Below, piece by piece: positions 46,036 to 58,549 of a stretch of 64,000 nt of DNA (its first letter is position 1; every line of letters starts with the position of its first letter). This DNA is from Apium graveolens (Eukaryota > Streptophyta > Magnoliopsida > Apiales > Apiaceae). The position numbers and the translations under genes are program-made. The notes below the pieces were generated by a model. The model made no database searches. It was not told the DNA's origin and saw only the letters and a list, made by a program, of their open reading frames with translations. The DNA is taken from the NCBI RefSeq assembly GCF_009905375.1, contig NC_133656.1, positions 239,848,415-239,912,414 on the forward strand, written 5' to 3'.

Positions 46036-49000
46036 GATGGCAGACGGTACAAGGTTGAAATCATTGGATGAAAGATTGGGTGTGTTAGAGGGTAGAATTG
46101 CAGGATTCACCACTGAGTTTGGAAAAGAAAAAGACGAGAGAAAAACATAGTTGGGGGAGATGGGTAAACAGATCGAAGGCTTGGGTGCTCAAGTTAACAA
46201 GATGAGCATGAATTTTGAAGAAATTAAAACATTTATGATGAACTGGCATACTAAGGAGGCTACTCAGGATAAGCCAAACATGGAGCAAGGATCTACTCTC
46301 ATGGACCCAAGCTACACTTCTCACACAGGTGAAAATCAAACACTCTCTGGATCTATGCTTACTAATGGCTGTACTAGTATACCATTTGTTCCTATTTATA
46401 CATCTGTGAATAGTATTCCTGTTAGTATGCCTCATACGCCAATACCGACACCTTTTCAACAACCACACACTGCCGTTTACACCATGACCGCTCCCCAACC
46501 CACTCCGATTCCCATCACTGCTAACAGTACTATTAACGGTACCGTTATCCCACCCTTAATCATACCCCATCAATTCTCGTATGGGCCTCATAATCATAGC
46601 CACACTCCACCACCATTCACTCCTCACACTCCAACCAGCCCTCATCCCCACTTTAACCCAATGCCTAAAATTGAATTCCCAAAGTTCGATGGAACGGATC
46701 CTAAGGGTTGGGTAATTAAAGCAGAACAATATTTTGAGTTTATCTCGATTGATGATTATAGAAAGGTAAAATTGTCTGGGTTGCATTTTGAAGGCAATGC
46801 TAATGTATGGTATAGATTTTACCAAAGTAGCAGGGTAAATGTTCCCTGGAAACTGTTCCAACTGGATGTGATTAATAGATTTGAGGATCCATATACGAGA
46901 GATGTCCAAGATCAGTTCAATAAGCTCAATCAGACAGGGACAGTCAGTGAATACGAGGATAAGTTTGAAGAACTTAGAGCTCTGGTGGCAACCAGAAACC
47001 GAAACCTTACTGAGGAGTACTTCGTGTCAAGTTTCATCAGTGGGCTTCAGGACCACATAAAGGGTGCCGTGAAAATGTTCAGGCCTCAAAACCTGTCCGA
47101 TACAGTATTTTTGGCTAAGCAAGAGGAGTCCAAGAACAAGAGAAGTTATCACCAGTCGAGCAAGCCTTACACTAGAACTGTTAACACTAGTATGGTGGAA
47201 TTAAAGAAAGGGCCAACCCAAATATACACTCCAACAGTCCAGAAATCAACCTTCAAAGACAGCAGAAACAGGTCCACGCTATCCAGCAAGGAAATTATGG
47301 ACAGGAGGTCTAAAGGGTTATATTTCCACTATGATGAGACCTATCATCCGGGTAGAGAATGCAAAGCCAAGTTATATTCAATGATGGGAGAAGCTGATGA
47401 TCCACAGATAGAGGGAGAAGGAATTGAGGAAGTAATTCAAGAAATGGAAACAATGTTGGGAGGAACAGAGACACCAGGGGAGATTTCATTAAATGCCATT
47501 TCTGGCCATAAATCAATGGGATCGGTGAGATTGTTGGGTACAGTAAAGAAACATCCAGTCAACATTTTGATAGATAGTGGTTCGACCCACAGTTTCATTG
47601 ACAAAGCATTAGTTAAGAGATTGAAAATAGCTGAAGAAGTTATCTCTCCTTTGATTGTGACTGTAGCTGATGGAAGTCAAGTACTAGTCGAAACCGCTTG
47701 TAAACAGCTCAATTACAGCATTCAAGGCCATCAATTTAACACCGACATGAGGTTGTTCTCACTTGGGGGGTCAGACATGGTACTGGGAGTTGATTGGCTG
47801 CAGAAACACAACCCAGTTACCTTTGACTTCAATTTAGTTAACATCACCATTAACAAGGAAGGAAATCAAGTAATTCTGCAAGGGGAAAGAAACACTGGCA
47901 GCCTAAAAACTATCAGTTGCAAGAAAGTGAACAAGCTGATTCAACAGAAAGGTGCTGCATCTCAGGGGTTTTTATGCCTAATCAGTGCTTGCTAGGAAGA
48001 AAGCACCGAAGTGCCAACACCAGCAATACCACCGGAGATTCAGACATTGATAAGGGATTACCAGGACATTTTTGAAGAGCCAAAAGGCTTACCTCCTAGC
48101 AGAAGTCATGATCATCATATCCCTCTCTTACAAGGAAGCCAACCAGTAAATCAGAGGGGTTACAAAGTCCCCTACATTCAGAAATTGGAAATTGAAAAGC
48201 AAGTACAAGAGATGTTGGATAATGGAGCAATACAGGTGAGCACAAGTCCTTTTGCTTCACCTGTCATTCTTGTCAAGAAAAAAGACAACTCTTGGAGGAT
48301 GTGCATTGATTACAGAAGGTTAAATGATATCACTGTCAAAAATAAATACCCTATACCCATCATTGATGAGCTATTGGACGAGTTAAATGGGGCTGTACAC
48401 TTCACCAAGTTGGATTTAAGGTCTGGATATCACCAGATAAGAGTTGCAGAAGAAGACATATACAAGACCGCATTCAGAACCCATCAAGGGCTTTATGAAT
48501 TTAGGGTAATGCCATTTGGGCTTACCAATGCCCCGGCTTCATTTCAGGCATTAATGAATGATATTTTTCGCAAGCAATTGAGAAAGAGTGTCCTGGTTTT
48601 CTTCGATGACATCCTGGTGTACAGCAAGACCCCAGAAGAGCACCTGCAACATCTGGAAGAAGTGTTACACATTATGAGGGAACACCACTTGTTTGCCAAA
48701 CACAACAAATGTTCATTTGGGCAACCACAGATGGAGTACTTGGGACATATTATCAGTGGTCAGGGAGTATCCACAGATCCGGAGAAAGTGAAGGCGATGA
48801 TAGCTTGGCCAAATCCTAATAATCTCAAGCAACTTAGAGGATTCCTCGGACTCACGGGGTACTACAGGAGGTTCATCAAGAACTACGGCCTTATATGCAA
48901 ACCACTACACCAACTGCTTAAGAAAGGAGCCTTCAAATGGACAACAGAAGCACAACTGACTTTTGACCAACTAAAGACAGCTATGACCACAGCTCCTGTT

Positions 49001-50854
49001 CTGGCCTTACCTGATTACTCCCAACCTTTCATTCTGGAAACTGATGCTAGTGGCACTGGAGTGGGTGTTGTGCTGATGCAAAATGGCAGACCTCTAGCAT
49101 TCATGAGCAAGACCCTTTCCGTAAAGCATTTAGCACTGTCAACTTATGAAAAAGAGTTGCTTGCCATTGTAATGGCAACACAGAAATGGCAAGGGTATCT
49201 GCAAGGTCATCATTTCAAAATTAAAACGGATCACCAGAGTTTGAAATTCTTGTTGGAACATAGGTTATCCACTCTATTTCAACAGAAGTGGTTAGCCAAA
49301 CTGATGGGCCTTGATTATGAAATATGCTACAAAAAAGGCAAAGAAAATCTGGTAGCAGACGCTTTGTCTAGAGTGCTTGATCCAATACCTGAAGGAGAAT
49401 TGAAAGAAGTAACTGTAGTCCAGTTTAACTGGATGCACGAGATATTGTCAAGTTATGTGGATGATCCAGAAGCACAGGGAATCATTCAGGGCATCATTAT
49501 GCAAGAAAAGGTCTATCATCAATATAAATACGTGCAGGGTATTATCAAGATAGCTGACAGAATTTACGTGGGCTCCCAAGGTGACATTAGGAGAAAATTG
49601 CTATGGGAATGTCATGACAGCCCTTATGGTGGACATTCAGGACAGGAAGCAACCTTCAGAAGAGTGAATCAATTATTTACATGGCCTCATTTGAAAACTG
49701 AGGTTAATGAATATATTTCCAGCTGTGACATCTGTCAAAGAATCAAAAGTGGTAATCAGTTTCCTAATGGGCTTTTACAGCCATTACCAATACCACAACA
49801 GCTATGGACAAATATTTCCCTAGATTTCATTGAGGGATTGCCCAAATCTGGAGATAAAGACTGTATATTGGTGGTTATTGAAAGGTTTTCTAAGGTGGGG
49901 CACTTTATATCTTTATCACACCCTTACACAGCAACACAAGTGGCACAAGTTTTCTTGGACACTATCTACAAATTACATGGAATGCCCAGTACCATTGTAT
50001 CTGATAGGGATAAAACGTTTACTAGCTCCTTCTGGAAAGAACTATTTGCTGCAGCTGGTACTAAGTTACAGTTTAGTACAGCATATCACCCACAGACGGA
50101 TGGACAAACTGAAAGATTAAATAGATGCTTGGAGCAATATCTCAGGGCTATGGTGAGTTGCAGTCCTAAGCACTGGTCGAAGTGGTTGTCCTTGGCAGAA
50201 TGGTGGTATAACTCCACATACAACTCTGCAATTAAGATGAGTCCATTCGAAGCTATGTATGGAGTCAAACCTCGACAGCTATGCATTCCCTCAGAATGCA
50301 GGACTACTACTGCTTCAGTTGAGGACTTTCAAGTAAGAAGAGAAGCTATGAATACACTGTTACAGGAGGCTATACAACAAGCTCAGAATAAATATAAGTT
50401 TTATGCTGACAAGAAGAGAAAGGAAGTGATTCTGAAGGTGGGAGATTGGGTGTTCTTGAAATTGCAGCCTTATAGACAAATTTCTGTGGCCGTGCGGAAG
50501 CATCTTAAATTGTCACACAAGTTCTTCGGACCATATCTTATTCTGGCTCAAATTGGCCCCGTAGTATACAAGCTGCAGTTACCACCTGGAAGCCATGTAC
50601 ATCCTGTTTTCCATATCAGTATGTTGAAGAAAAAAATTGGCTCAAGACACACTATTACTACAGAATTGCCTAAACTGGGTCCTGAAGGCCAATTTCTAGT
50701 GTATCCATACAAAGTCTTGCAGATTAGATTAGTCAAGAAGAATAACAGGGCTGTTGTGCAATGGTTAGTTCAGTGGTCTCATTCTATTCCAGAGGATGCT
50801 ACGTGGGAGGATGCAGCAGCACTGGTGGAGCAATTCCCAGACTTTAATCCTTGA
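46036..50854 (+). CDS. Gypsy gag-pol polyprotein, one frame with two in-frame TAG codons
   Basis: From ATG at 46036 the frame is continuous to TGA at 50852-50854 except for TAG at 46148-46150 and TAG at 47993-47995. Gag (WVIKAEQYFEF, FEGNANVWYRF) has a degraded zinc knuckle in which two cysteines are tyrosine (YFHYDETYHPGREC). Protease reads LIDSGSTHSFID. RT keeps YPIPIIDELLDEL, MPFGLTNAPASFQ and the catalytic FFDDILVYS. RNase H keeps LETDASGTGVG and STYEKELLAIV. Integrase keeps its HHCC finger (SSCDICQRIK) and core residues (LDFIEGLPKS, SDRDKTF, YHPQTDGQTER). A chromodomain closes the protein (VQWLVQWSHSIPEDATWED). The second TAG separates protease from RT. Confidence 0.92.
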
Positions 50855-50883
50855 GGACAAGGATTGTTTGAAGAGAGAGGCAT

Positions 50884-51264
50884 TGTAACTATTTTAGCAA
50901 TATTGGTCAAAATAGTTATTTTTGTTATTTTAATTGACTTGGGTAGTATTTGAATATTAGAAAGGGAAACGCTGTCGTTTTAGCTTTGTTAGACAGCATC
51001 ATTCTTGGATCACGTGCAATAACGGTACAAGCTGTCAACCAACCGATTATTGACGCGTGGCCAGGATAGTAGTACTTAAGCAGGAGAGAAGGGAGAGAAG
51101 GGGAGACTGGTGATAGTATTTTTACTTTACTTTCATTCCTGTAATCTCTCTGCACTTTACCTTTTAGCCATTTTTATCTAGTAAGCATTTTATTTTTCTG
51201 CAATTCCTTTTGATGTCTTTCTGTTCAAGCTAATTCAAAAATAAAAATAGTCCCACGTGTTACA
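50884..51264 (+). repeat. Right LTR of the Gypsy element
   Basis: 381 bp, followed by target duplication catct. Confidence 0.95.
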
Positions 51265-51619
51265 CATCTCTAGGGAGTTTAAAAATCTCTTTGTATCGGG
51301 AAACAATGGCGATATGACTTTCTCTACTAGCCTCTTTATCAGCTACAAAACAGTCATAGTCATTAGGGTTTTGCAGGGAACTGCAGATGTTGTGTTTTTT
51401 AATAAAGCGTGAAGAGGAGATTAGAGATAGCCATGATTTAGATACAGATTTAAAACGTACAACCGATTTGATGGGCAGTAGTGTGAGTATCTCATCGATT
51501 ATTATTTCTTCAGGCAGCTGATGATGATCCCTAGTCAATCTTCTTCTTTTTTCTCCACCAACACGAAGCAGCTCCTCCATGGTCAGCTTTTTCCTCTTTG
51601 CACCAATTCTCCGTGGCAT

Positions 51620-52532
51620 CGTTAAAACCCTAATAACTAATATTTACTCTCGGAGACAATTAACTAATAAGGCAAGTTGAGTTCCTGAAATTAGTATTTT
51701 GTGATTGACAGCATATTTTATTTTCCCATGATTGTTTGTTTTGCATCCCCTTTCATATTAATAGATATCTTGTCTTGAAGTCTAATTTACAGAATTGAGT
51801 TCAGACCGGAGCTGTGACCTGCTACCTTCAAGTTGGATTTCTGTCGCTTGGTACTTTTTTAGTCATCGAACATTTGTGATCTTCAGTTTGAGCTTTGCTT
51901 TCTGTAAGTTTTATTAATCAATCAGTCTGTGGTACAGGTACCCTATTTATAGAATACCCTATTAATTACGCTCTCGTCATTTCTCATCCTGGAGATGATA
52001 ATGCAAAGAAACGTATTCGTGCACATCATGTTCCTTCCCAGTGACAAACTTTAAAGGGTGAGGGTGTTTAGACTACAGAACTGACTTTAGCCTATCTGCA
52101 ACCAATCAACTGGTTGAATGTTGTGCTATGATGTTTAACCTTTCTCATCTTCCTAAATGTAAAATTCTCATCAACACATTAGTTTTACAATAGATTTTGG
52201 GAAAATTGAGCATTGGTTTAAACTGGGGTACGGGTCAGGTGGGCATAATCCTCGTCGCCATGACCCTAAGCTCGTTATTATACGACACCAAGACAACATT
52301 TTTTTCTTCTCAGTATTATCTGCATGGGTTATATCTTCGTTTCATAATCGAAAGGTTCAACTAAAACGAGCAAAACAGAACACAAAGATCAATACACATC
52401 CAAAGACTCAACTAAAACAAGCAAAACAAAACGCTTTAAAGATTAATAAACTTGTCTATCATATAATTAAACAAGTTCAAACATAGAAGATAGTGATTTT
52501 TAAACACAAAGACCAATCATACATCCAAAGGC
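51620..52532. other. Spacer between two F-box loci
   Basis: The first part is the 5' flank of the split F-box gene. No other gene is supported. A 40-50-bp motif with aagactcaactaaaacaagc recurs near 52354, 52401 and 52521, a loose direct repeat. Confidence 0.45.
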
Positions 52533-53855
52533 TCAACTATAACAAGCAAAACATGACTCTTTAAAGATTACTTTCGCCTCTATTCTTGATTTTTTCGGCA
52601 TGTCACTTGCATCAACATCACCAAGTAAACCCAAACTCGCATCACCAAGTAAAAGCAACCTCTCCACAGAAGCAGAAAACGGCGGCACATATAACTTCTC
52701 ATAGATGTCGATACGTTTACAAGGCCGTAACTTTTTCAAATCAGCAAATTTCCTCACCTTCCTGTTGTCATTATTATACGAGACCAATCGAGACGCATTC
52801 TTTTTTCTTAGTATTATCTCACCGTTGGGGGTTGTTCCTAAAACCCAACGGCAACCAATCGTATACTCCTTGAAGATTAATACTCATCTTCCTATTCCAA
52901 ACCACATACTCGTTCCCCGTTTTTGTAAGTATCCACAGCTCAAGCATATCGGACTTGCAGTTAAAATCAAAAAGAGGAAGTGATTCACCATATGCTTGAA
53001 TATAAATTTTCCCCGAGGAACACTCTTCTAGTAACTTGATCTCTGAAATATTTTTGTTCTTCATATTAAAACGGAAAACTGCTTCCCTGTCACTTTGTTT
53101 CTTCCCTATCCAATATGCAGAACTATTTACAAACACGGAATTATTTCTCAACTCATAGAGAGAGATCATCATCGTTAAATCGGACAGTCTCCCATGAATT
53201 AGAGCCAAGACTATAAACATCAACAATGATTGACCCGTCTATCAACCTCTCAGGACACATCAAAATTTTAACAACTTGAAAATCATCCAAGTCCTTGGAA
53301 TATCCAAAACCCAAATATACCCTACAATAAAGCCATGTTACCGTACCATTAATGATAGGGTTGGACCTCTTACCAAAGTGCAACGGGGAATCTGGAAGAG
53401 TTTTAGTTTTTTGAATGATAGGATTCCAAAGATATATCTTGCTATCAGGTTGCAACGCTAACCTTGACAAACATACTACACCATTCGACATCCCATACCA
53501 TGTTCCACAACCAGATGGAAATTGCAGCTTGTAGTATTCTTCACATTGTGCTCTAAAACATAGATATAAATTACTAGAACTCTTTTGATCCTTTAAGTGG
53601 AGTTTAATGAAGTCAGGAGATTTTATCTAAAATATACCATGATTTTTGAACGAGCATGCACTCTCCAAGACTTTTTATTGGTACTCGGTTAAAGATTTCT
53701 GATAAGATATCGGTGGAGTCTGGAAAATAGCTTCTGGTTGATTTTTGAACGCGCATACACTGTCCAAAATATTTTATTAATAGTCGGTTAAAGAATTTTG
53801 ATAAAATATCGGTGGATTTCTCAAAAGAGTTCTTGGTTGATTTATTTTTCCCCAT
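52533..53855 (-). pseudogene. F-box gene with duplicated F-box and several frameshifts
   Basis: ATG at 53855 opens a frame with two tandem, diverged F-box segments (STDILSKFFNRLLIKYFGQC and STDILSEIFNRVPIKSLGEC). The frame is lost near 53623; a neighbouring frame then gives SPDFIKLHLKDQKSS and the F-box-associated region (SNGVVCLSRLAL, IYLWNPIIQKTK, DVYSLGSNSW). A CT-run shift near 53160 and another near 52825 follow, with homologous sequence continuing in the new frames (ELRNNSVFVNSSAYWIGKK, then GEIILRKKNASRLVSYNND). At least three indels make it a pseudogene. It belongs to the same broad family as the split F-box gene next to it, same strand. Confidence 0.85.
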
Positions 53856-54307
53856 CACCGACCGTGTCAACGAAACTGAATGGTTTTATTATGTCAATGA
53901 ATCTGCATGGGTTATATTTATAGGATGACAAACATGTACTTTTTTTTCCTGGATAGGATATAGATTCTGTTTTTAATTATAATCAATATGGGTTAAGATT
54001 TCTGGCATATCAATTCCAAAATTCAAAATCAAACCAAATCCAGAATCTAAAATCTGATTACCCTACAGATATCTGGTTGGATTTTACTATTAAAATAATA
54101 TTAATAATATTTAATAGTATAAAAACACACATATAAGCCTACGAGACAAAGGACATATTTTAAGTATAAATTTTAAAGTTCCCAAAATTCCAGGAAAACT
54201 AAGTTTCTTCACTCATGCATATAAGCCTACGAGGCAAGACGGGAGTCACCAATGCACCAAACAAAAGTATAAAACTATCGACATTCATATATGAATTAAG
54301 TATTCTT
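53856..54307. other. AT-rich spacer
   Basis: The phrase cataagcctacgagacaa at about 54133 recurs as cataagcctacgaggcaa near 54220. No gene is visible. Confidence 0.45.
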
Positions 54308-55060
54308 TGTTGGGATTTAATCTAAAACTTGTTTTTAGATAATAATATTTGTATTAAGTTTTATTTATTTGTGTTACTGCTGAATCATGTAAACCACGTA
54401 GCAGGTATAATAGGTCATTTGTTTGTTTCAGTAATATTAGGAAGAGTTGTGAATAAGTGGGGGTGTTAAAGTATTTGTAGGAAGTAGTTGCATGATTTTA
54501 GCTAACTCAGTAGTTGATCCATCCTTTAAATATTTGTATGTTCTCAGTTAGAATAATAAGCAGAGAGAACACAATGTGACATGGAGACACTCCATGTTTT
54601 TACATATCAATCTTTGTTTTTATAATTTCATCATGGTATCAGAGCCTCATGATCTAGGGTTTGTGGGTTGATATTTTTACACACATATATATATATATAC
54701 ATATTAAGCATTAAGTTTTTATTTTTCATATTCAATGACATCAAATATGTGATATTCAAGAAGCATCTCGAGCTGAGAAGATGAGGTGCAGTGTTGGAAA
54801 GTGGGAGTTATCATCATGTGCAGTATGGGATGCATATGGGGCTAATATTCTATTCTATTTTTGCACTGTCCAGGAGAAGTTAAAATTAGAGAAAGAAGCT
54901 GAAGCGTTTGTTGCTCAGGACGATGGTTGAGGGAGAGTGTGACAAACCTCGACGAAAGAAAGAACACTGTCAAGAAGCAAATCTAGCACAGCTTCATGAC
55001 GACGAACCGGCATTGCTGTAGAGGCCATATGGGCCAACAAAGACAAGCCATACGGGCTTG
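54308..55060 (+). mobile_element. Copia LTR with adjoining gag remnant
   Basis: 54308-54633 looks like one LTR (TGTTGGGATT to TTTCATCA), directly followed by the primer-binding site tggtatcagagcc at 54634. Further on, plus-strand sequence encodes a fragment ending in EANLAQLHDDEPALL, which lines up with the gag end of the Copia at 6028 (EANLSRIQEDEPALL). Most of the element and the second LTR are missing. Confidence 0.7.
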
Positions 55061-55151
55061 TGAATAATTTGTATACAATTATGCGCAATTTTTGTATGCA
55101 TCAGCAAGAACAAATGGACTGCCAAAATGGAAAAGGGAGAAACCCTTGTCA

Positions 55152-57120
55152 TTAGCTTGTGATATGTCGATGTTTAAGTTTTTCTCGACTGGTGCATTTG
55201 CTTGTGTTTGCGTAGGATCCTGCTTTGCTTGAACATCCATCCCTCTGCAGGCTATGGGAGGGTAATGCAGCTAGATGGATGCACTGAGCTTGCAAATTCA
55301 TATGAGTAACATCAGTGTTGTCATTGACATTTTCTTTTGGTACCATTGCTGGAACATAAATTCTACTCTTGTCCAACGGGCAGCTTCTACTAGACTCACC
55401 TCCAGTTTCTATTTGCTTTTTATCCACCACAGAGTCTTCGCATTTATGAACCCCAACCTGAAAGATTTGTGAGGCTTCTCTATCTTCAGATTTTTTACTA
55501 CCACAACTATTAGTAATGTAGTCTCCTAAAGTGAGTTTATTTGCCAAGTTAGATGGTCTGGACATATCCAAAGAAGCAGATTGAGGCTTACAAATATACT
55601 TCTGACCAGCCCTCGTCTTTATACAGCATGGCTCTACATTGCCTCTGTAATCGCTATGCTGATAACATCTAGGGGCTTGCAAGTCACCTCTGTCACACAT
55701 CCTATTAGAGCAATGCACCTTTTCGTAAAGTTTAGGGCCACTGGCTTTAATAATTGATGTTGCAGCACTACTTCTAGGATGCTTATCCAGTCCACTGATA
55801 GTCCTTGCAGAACTACCAATGTGATTATGATGATAATTTTGCTCAGATTTGTCAACATAGCATTTTAAGGTTGTATCCTGTTGACACCGGTTTTTTAGTT
55901 TGCGTCCAGAGTACCTTGAATAATCAAATCCAGAAAAATGATCTTTGTCTTTACTGGTAGCAAGGTTTTCAGCAGGACTGACATCAGATAAGTCATCAAT
56001 ATTTTTGCTGACACGCCCATTTCTTTGCTGCTCATCCTGGATTTGTTGGGGTACAGGCCAGGATGACATAACCTCACCTGTTGCATTAGTAACAGGCTTC
56101 TCATCATCAACTGTTGATTCTTCAATTTCATCCTCGCGTGCTAAATGCTGATTAGTGAGAGAACAATCGTCTCTATCTTTATCATTTTTCCTTGTTCTCT
56201 CCTTTCTTCGGAGCTTCTTCTCCTTCTCTTTAATTTTCCTCCTTTCCTTTCGTTCTTCTTCTTCGGAGATTCTTCGGACGTATACAAGTCAAAACTAGAG
56301 TCGTGAGATCTAAGCACAGACACACACAAAAACTCGCACAACCAATTCATTAATCAGTTAAAAGGTGAAGATGTTTATTGACGAAGAAAATTAGTATTTT
56401 CAATTTAAGAGAGATGGTCTAGGGCAAACGATTGCTAGCAACATAACATCTATTATAAGCAGTGCCTAAATTAATGGACCTCATGTATTCATACCAAAAA
56501 CCCTACTCTACACGTGTACAATACCAAGGTATGCCCAAACCTGTATACTAATTGTTCCATAAAATCCTCTTCTTTCATCTTCAAAAGAGATTTCCGAGAT
56601 TCTTTTCCCATAGCTGACCAAAACTCAACCATTTTTTCAAGAGGAAGCCGAGCATTATGTACTGCACAAGTTTCTCTTGATCCAGGTCCTTTCCATCTAC
56701 GACCTCCTACACCACAAGCATTAGGACTACTCAACTTCCGCTCCCTCTCTGGTGCACGTGCATTGTCAAACACCTGATGCAAAGGCCTTCGTAATAAGTT
56801 ACCACACAATCAAAACAAACAAAAACGATGAAATAACGAGCAAAAAGGATGATTAGTGATTACATTTTGGATCCCCTTTACAGAGCTCGACAACAAGTAG
56901 CAATCCAGAAGAGTAAGCACCCCGTCTCGAGTTAAGGTGAGACATCCCCAAGGGTGGACCGAAGGATCTTGATCATCATCTTGACAACTATCTGCATTAG
57001 ACAAACCATCACCATTTTGAAAATTTGCGATTAATCCCAGTCTGTTGCGAGAAAAATAGCCAAAATCTCCCCTCTGCTGGGACGATTTTCCGTCTACCAT
57101 TTGATTCTTGCAGCAGTGAA
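55152..57120 (-). pseudogene. Truncated copy of a plant NST1-like (stress response) gene
   Basis: Minus-strand segments match, from memory, the large plant protein annotated as stress response NST1-like. 57120-56864 encodes SCQDDDQDPSVHPWG and TLLDCYLLSSSVKGIQN, then an intact intron, then 56773 to about 56537 encodes VFDNARAPERERKL, GSRETCAVHNARL and LLKMKEEDFMEQLVYRF. The several-hundred-residue middle expected next is absent. A lysine/glutamate-rich part (about 56275-56180: EERKERRKIKEKEKKLRRKE) follows after 260 bp of unrelated sequence and continues as an open frame to 55152. Both the normal N-terminus and C-terminus are missing. It may be transcribed, but a normal product is not possible. 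Confidence 0.78.
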
Positions 57121-57936
57121 TTCCCAGCAAAATGGACTTCATAAGTGAAGCTTCTCTGACTTTAACAAGCGTGCCTGTTGCTTCAGCTATATGTTCTTTG
57201 TTAGCTTTGCTTGCTGCTGTTTTGTGTTACTGCTATGGACCTTATTGGAGTGTTAGGAGAGTTCCAGGACCTGCTGCTTTTTCCTTCGTAGGACATTTGC
57301 CTTTGCTTGCTAAGTATGGTCCTGATTTGTTCTCGGTTCTAGCCAAACGCTATGGTCCCATTTTGAGGTCAGTGCACATATTTATAGAAATAGTATGGTT
57401 CTGTTTTTATCAGATCTATCTGAATTTCAAAGTCAACTGTAGTTCTATGGTTCACTTGATAACGCTGGAGTGTTTATGTTTTGATCTTTTGACTACACCA
57501 ATATCATACATGTTTGCAATAGGCACAGTATTGTATACCATCAGAGAATCTACTTGGCGTCTTACCATATTTGTTGGTAATGATGTCAGTTCGAAAGCTT
57601 ACTGCTTAACAGCTAAAAGTTGACAACCAATATGTATGTACTTGACAACCAGTAAAAATAGTTGTATTAAAGGTCTTAAAACATCTTCATTTTGATAACC
57701 CACACTAGTAGAACTTAGAAGTGACATTCAGTTTTTAACGCAAAGTAACCATTCATCTTGAATTAATGGAACGAGGAGAATGTATCTGAAAAACTTAATT
57801 CTAGTAACAAATTTATCTGCTGAGAAACTGGCTGTTTTATTTCTTCCAGGTTATTTCTAAGGAAAATATATCAAGTCAGTTGTTGTGTTGATCAGGTTTC
57901 ACATGGGAAGACAGCCACTAATAATTATAGCAGATG

Positions 57937-58542
57937 TGTTGGAATCGTGTATGGGCTTTTACACCTAAACTTTGATAATATTAAAGTACAAATACAATAA
58001 CACTACACTTTTATTTTGACGAATAATAAAAGTACAACACATAAAGGCTACAGCTTTGTTTCTTTTCTTACAACAAAAAGCTTCTGCTTTTTTTTCTTCT
58101 GTTTTTCCTCTCTCGGTGTGTGTTGTTGTTTTACTAATACTGGTAGAACTGCTATTTATAGGCTCTAAAATGCTTATGTCATCGCTTACATATGTTGCTA
58201 TATGTTTTCCCATGCAGCCTACCAAAAACAACTGTCACCTTTCAAGCTGTTCTTATTTTTCTGCAGTGCCCACCTTAATTTCAGGAGTTACTATTTCTTT
58301 CTTTGACCAAGCCTTCTGGATAACATCTTCTTGAGGTTAATAGCCTACCTTATTTTTTGGACATGATTCCAAGACCTGTAGCTTGTTATTATTGACCATG
58401 AAAAACTGCTGTATTTTCTTCTTTTCTCATGCACAACCATCTTTTATTTCTCCCATGTACAGCTGCCATTTTTCTAACTTATAATTTTCAACTGCTTTGT
58501 TTTATTCATTTAATATCCTGATGGAGAGTTTGATTTTTAACA
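57937..58542 (-). repeat. 3' LTR (left) of the second Copia element
   Basis: 606 bp, paired with 62681-63286. Differences include position 57945 (t versus a) and a c/t change in tgacgaataat. Confidence 0.94.
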
Positions 58543-58549
58543 CTCCCCC

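Larger units (their letters stand above)
45615..51264 (+). mobile_element. Very young chromodomain Gypsy LTR retrotransposon (5.65 kb)
   Basis: Two 381-bp LTRs (45615-45995 and 50884-51264) begin TGTAACTATT and end GTTACA, and appear identical base for base. The perfect 5-bp target duplication catct lies at 45610-45614 and 51265-51269. The primer-binding site tggtatcagagcc starts at 45998, and a purine tract (gaagagagaggca) precedes the right LTR. Domain order protease, RT, RNase H, integrase, chromodomain defines a chromovirus; the compact size would fit the Reina group, but the clade is not settled. Confidence 0.97.
45251..51619 (-). pseudogene. F-box gene split by a Gypsy element
   Basis: The N-terminal part (51619-51265) encodes a basic lead and an F-box (LPEEIIIDEILTLLPIKSVV, FKSVSKSWLSLI). 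The C-terminal part (45609-45251) encodes an F-box-associated repeat region (VSLWNPAIHQS, GLGFDPVSNDYKVV, DVYSSNSNSW). Without the insertion and one copy of the target duplication, the two parts join in frame as KLPRD-GYFLIGSVNGL and total 714 bases, 237 aa. That is short for this family, so the gene may have been truncated already (stop after PYWTYST). F-box proteins recruit substrates to SCF ubiquitin ligases. The only damage between the two halves is the transposon. Confidence 0.9.

Noticed and set aside
55275..55472. Plus-strand open frame opposite the NST1-like fragment
   Set aside because: It is antisense to a recognised coding region and has no support of its own.
57965..58334. Open frames repeated at 62709-63078
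   Set aside because: They lie inside the Copia LTRs; repetition reflects the LTR pair.
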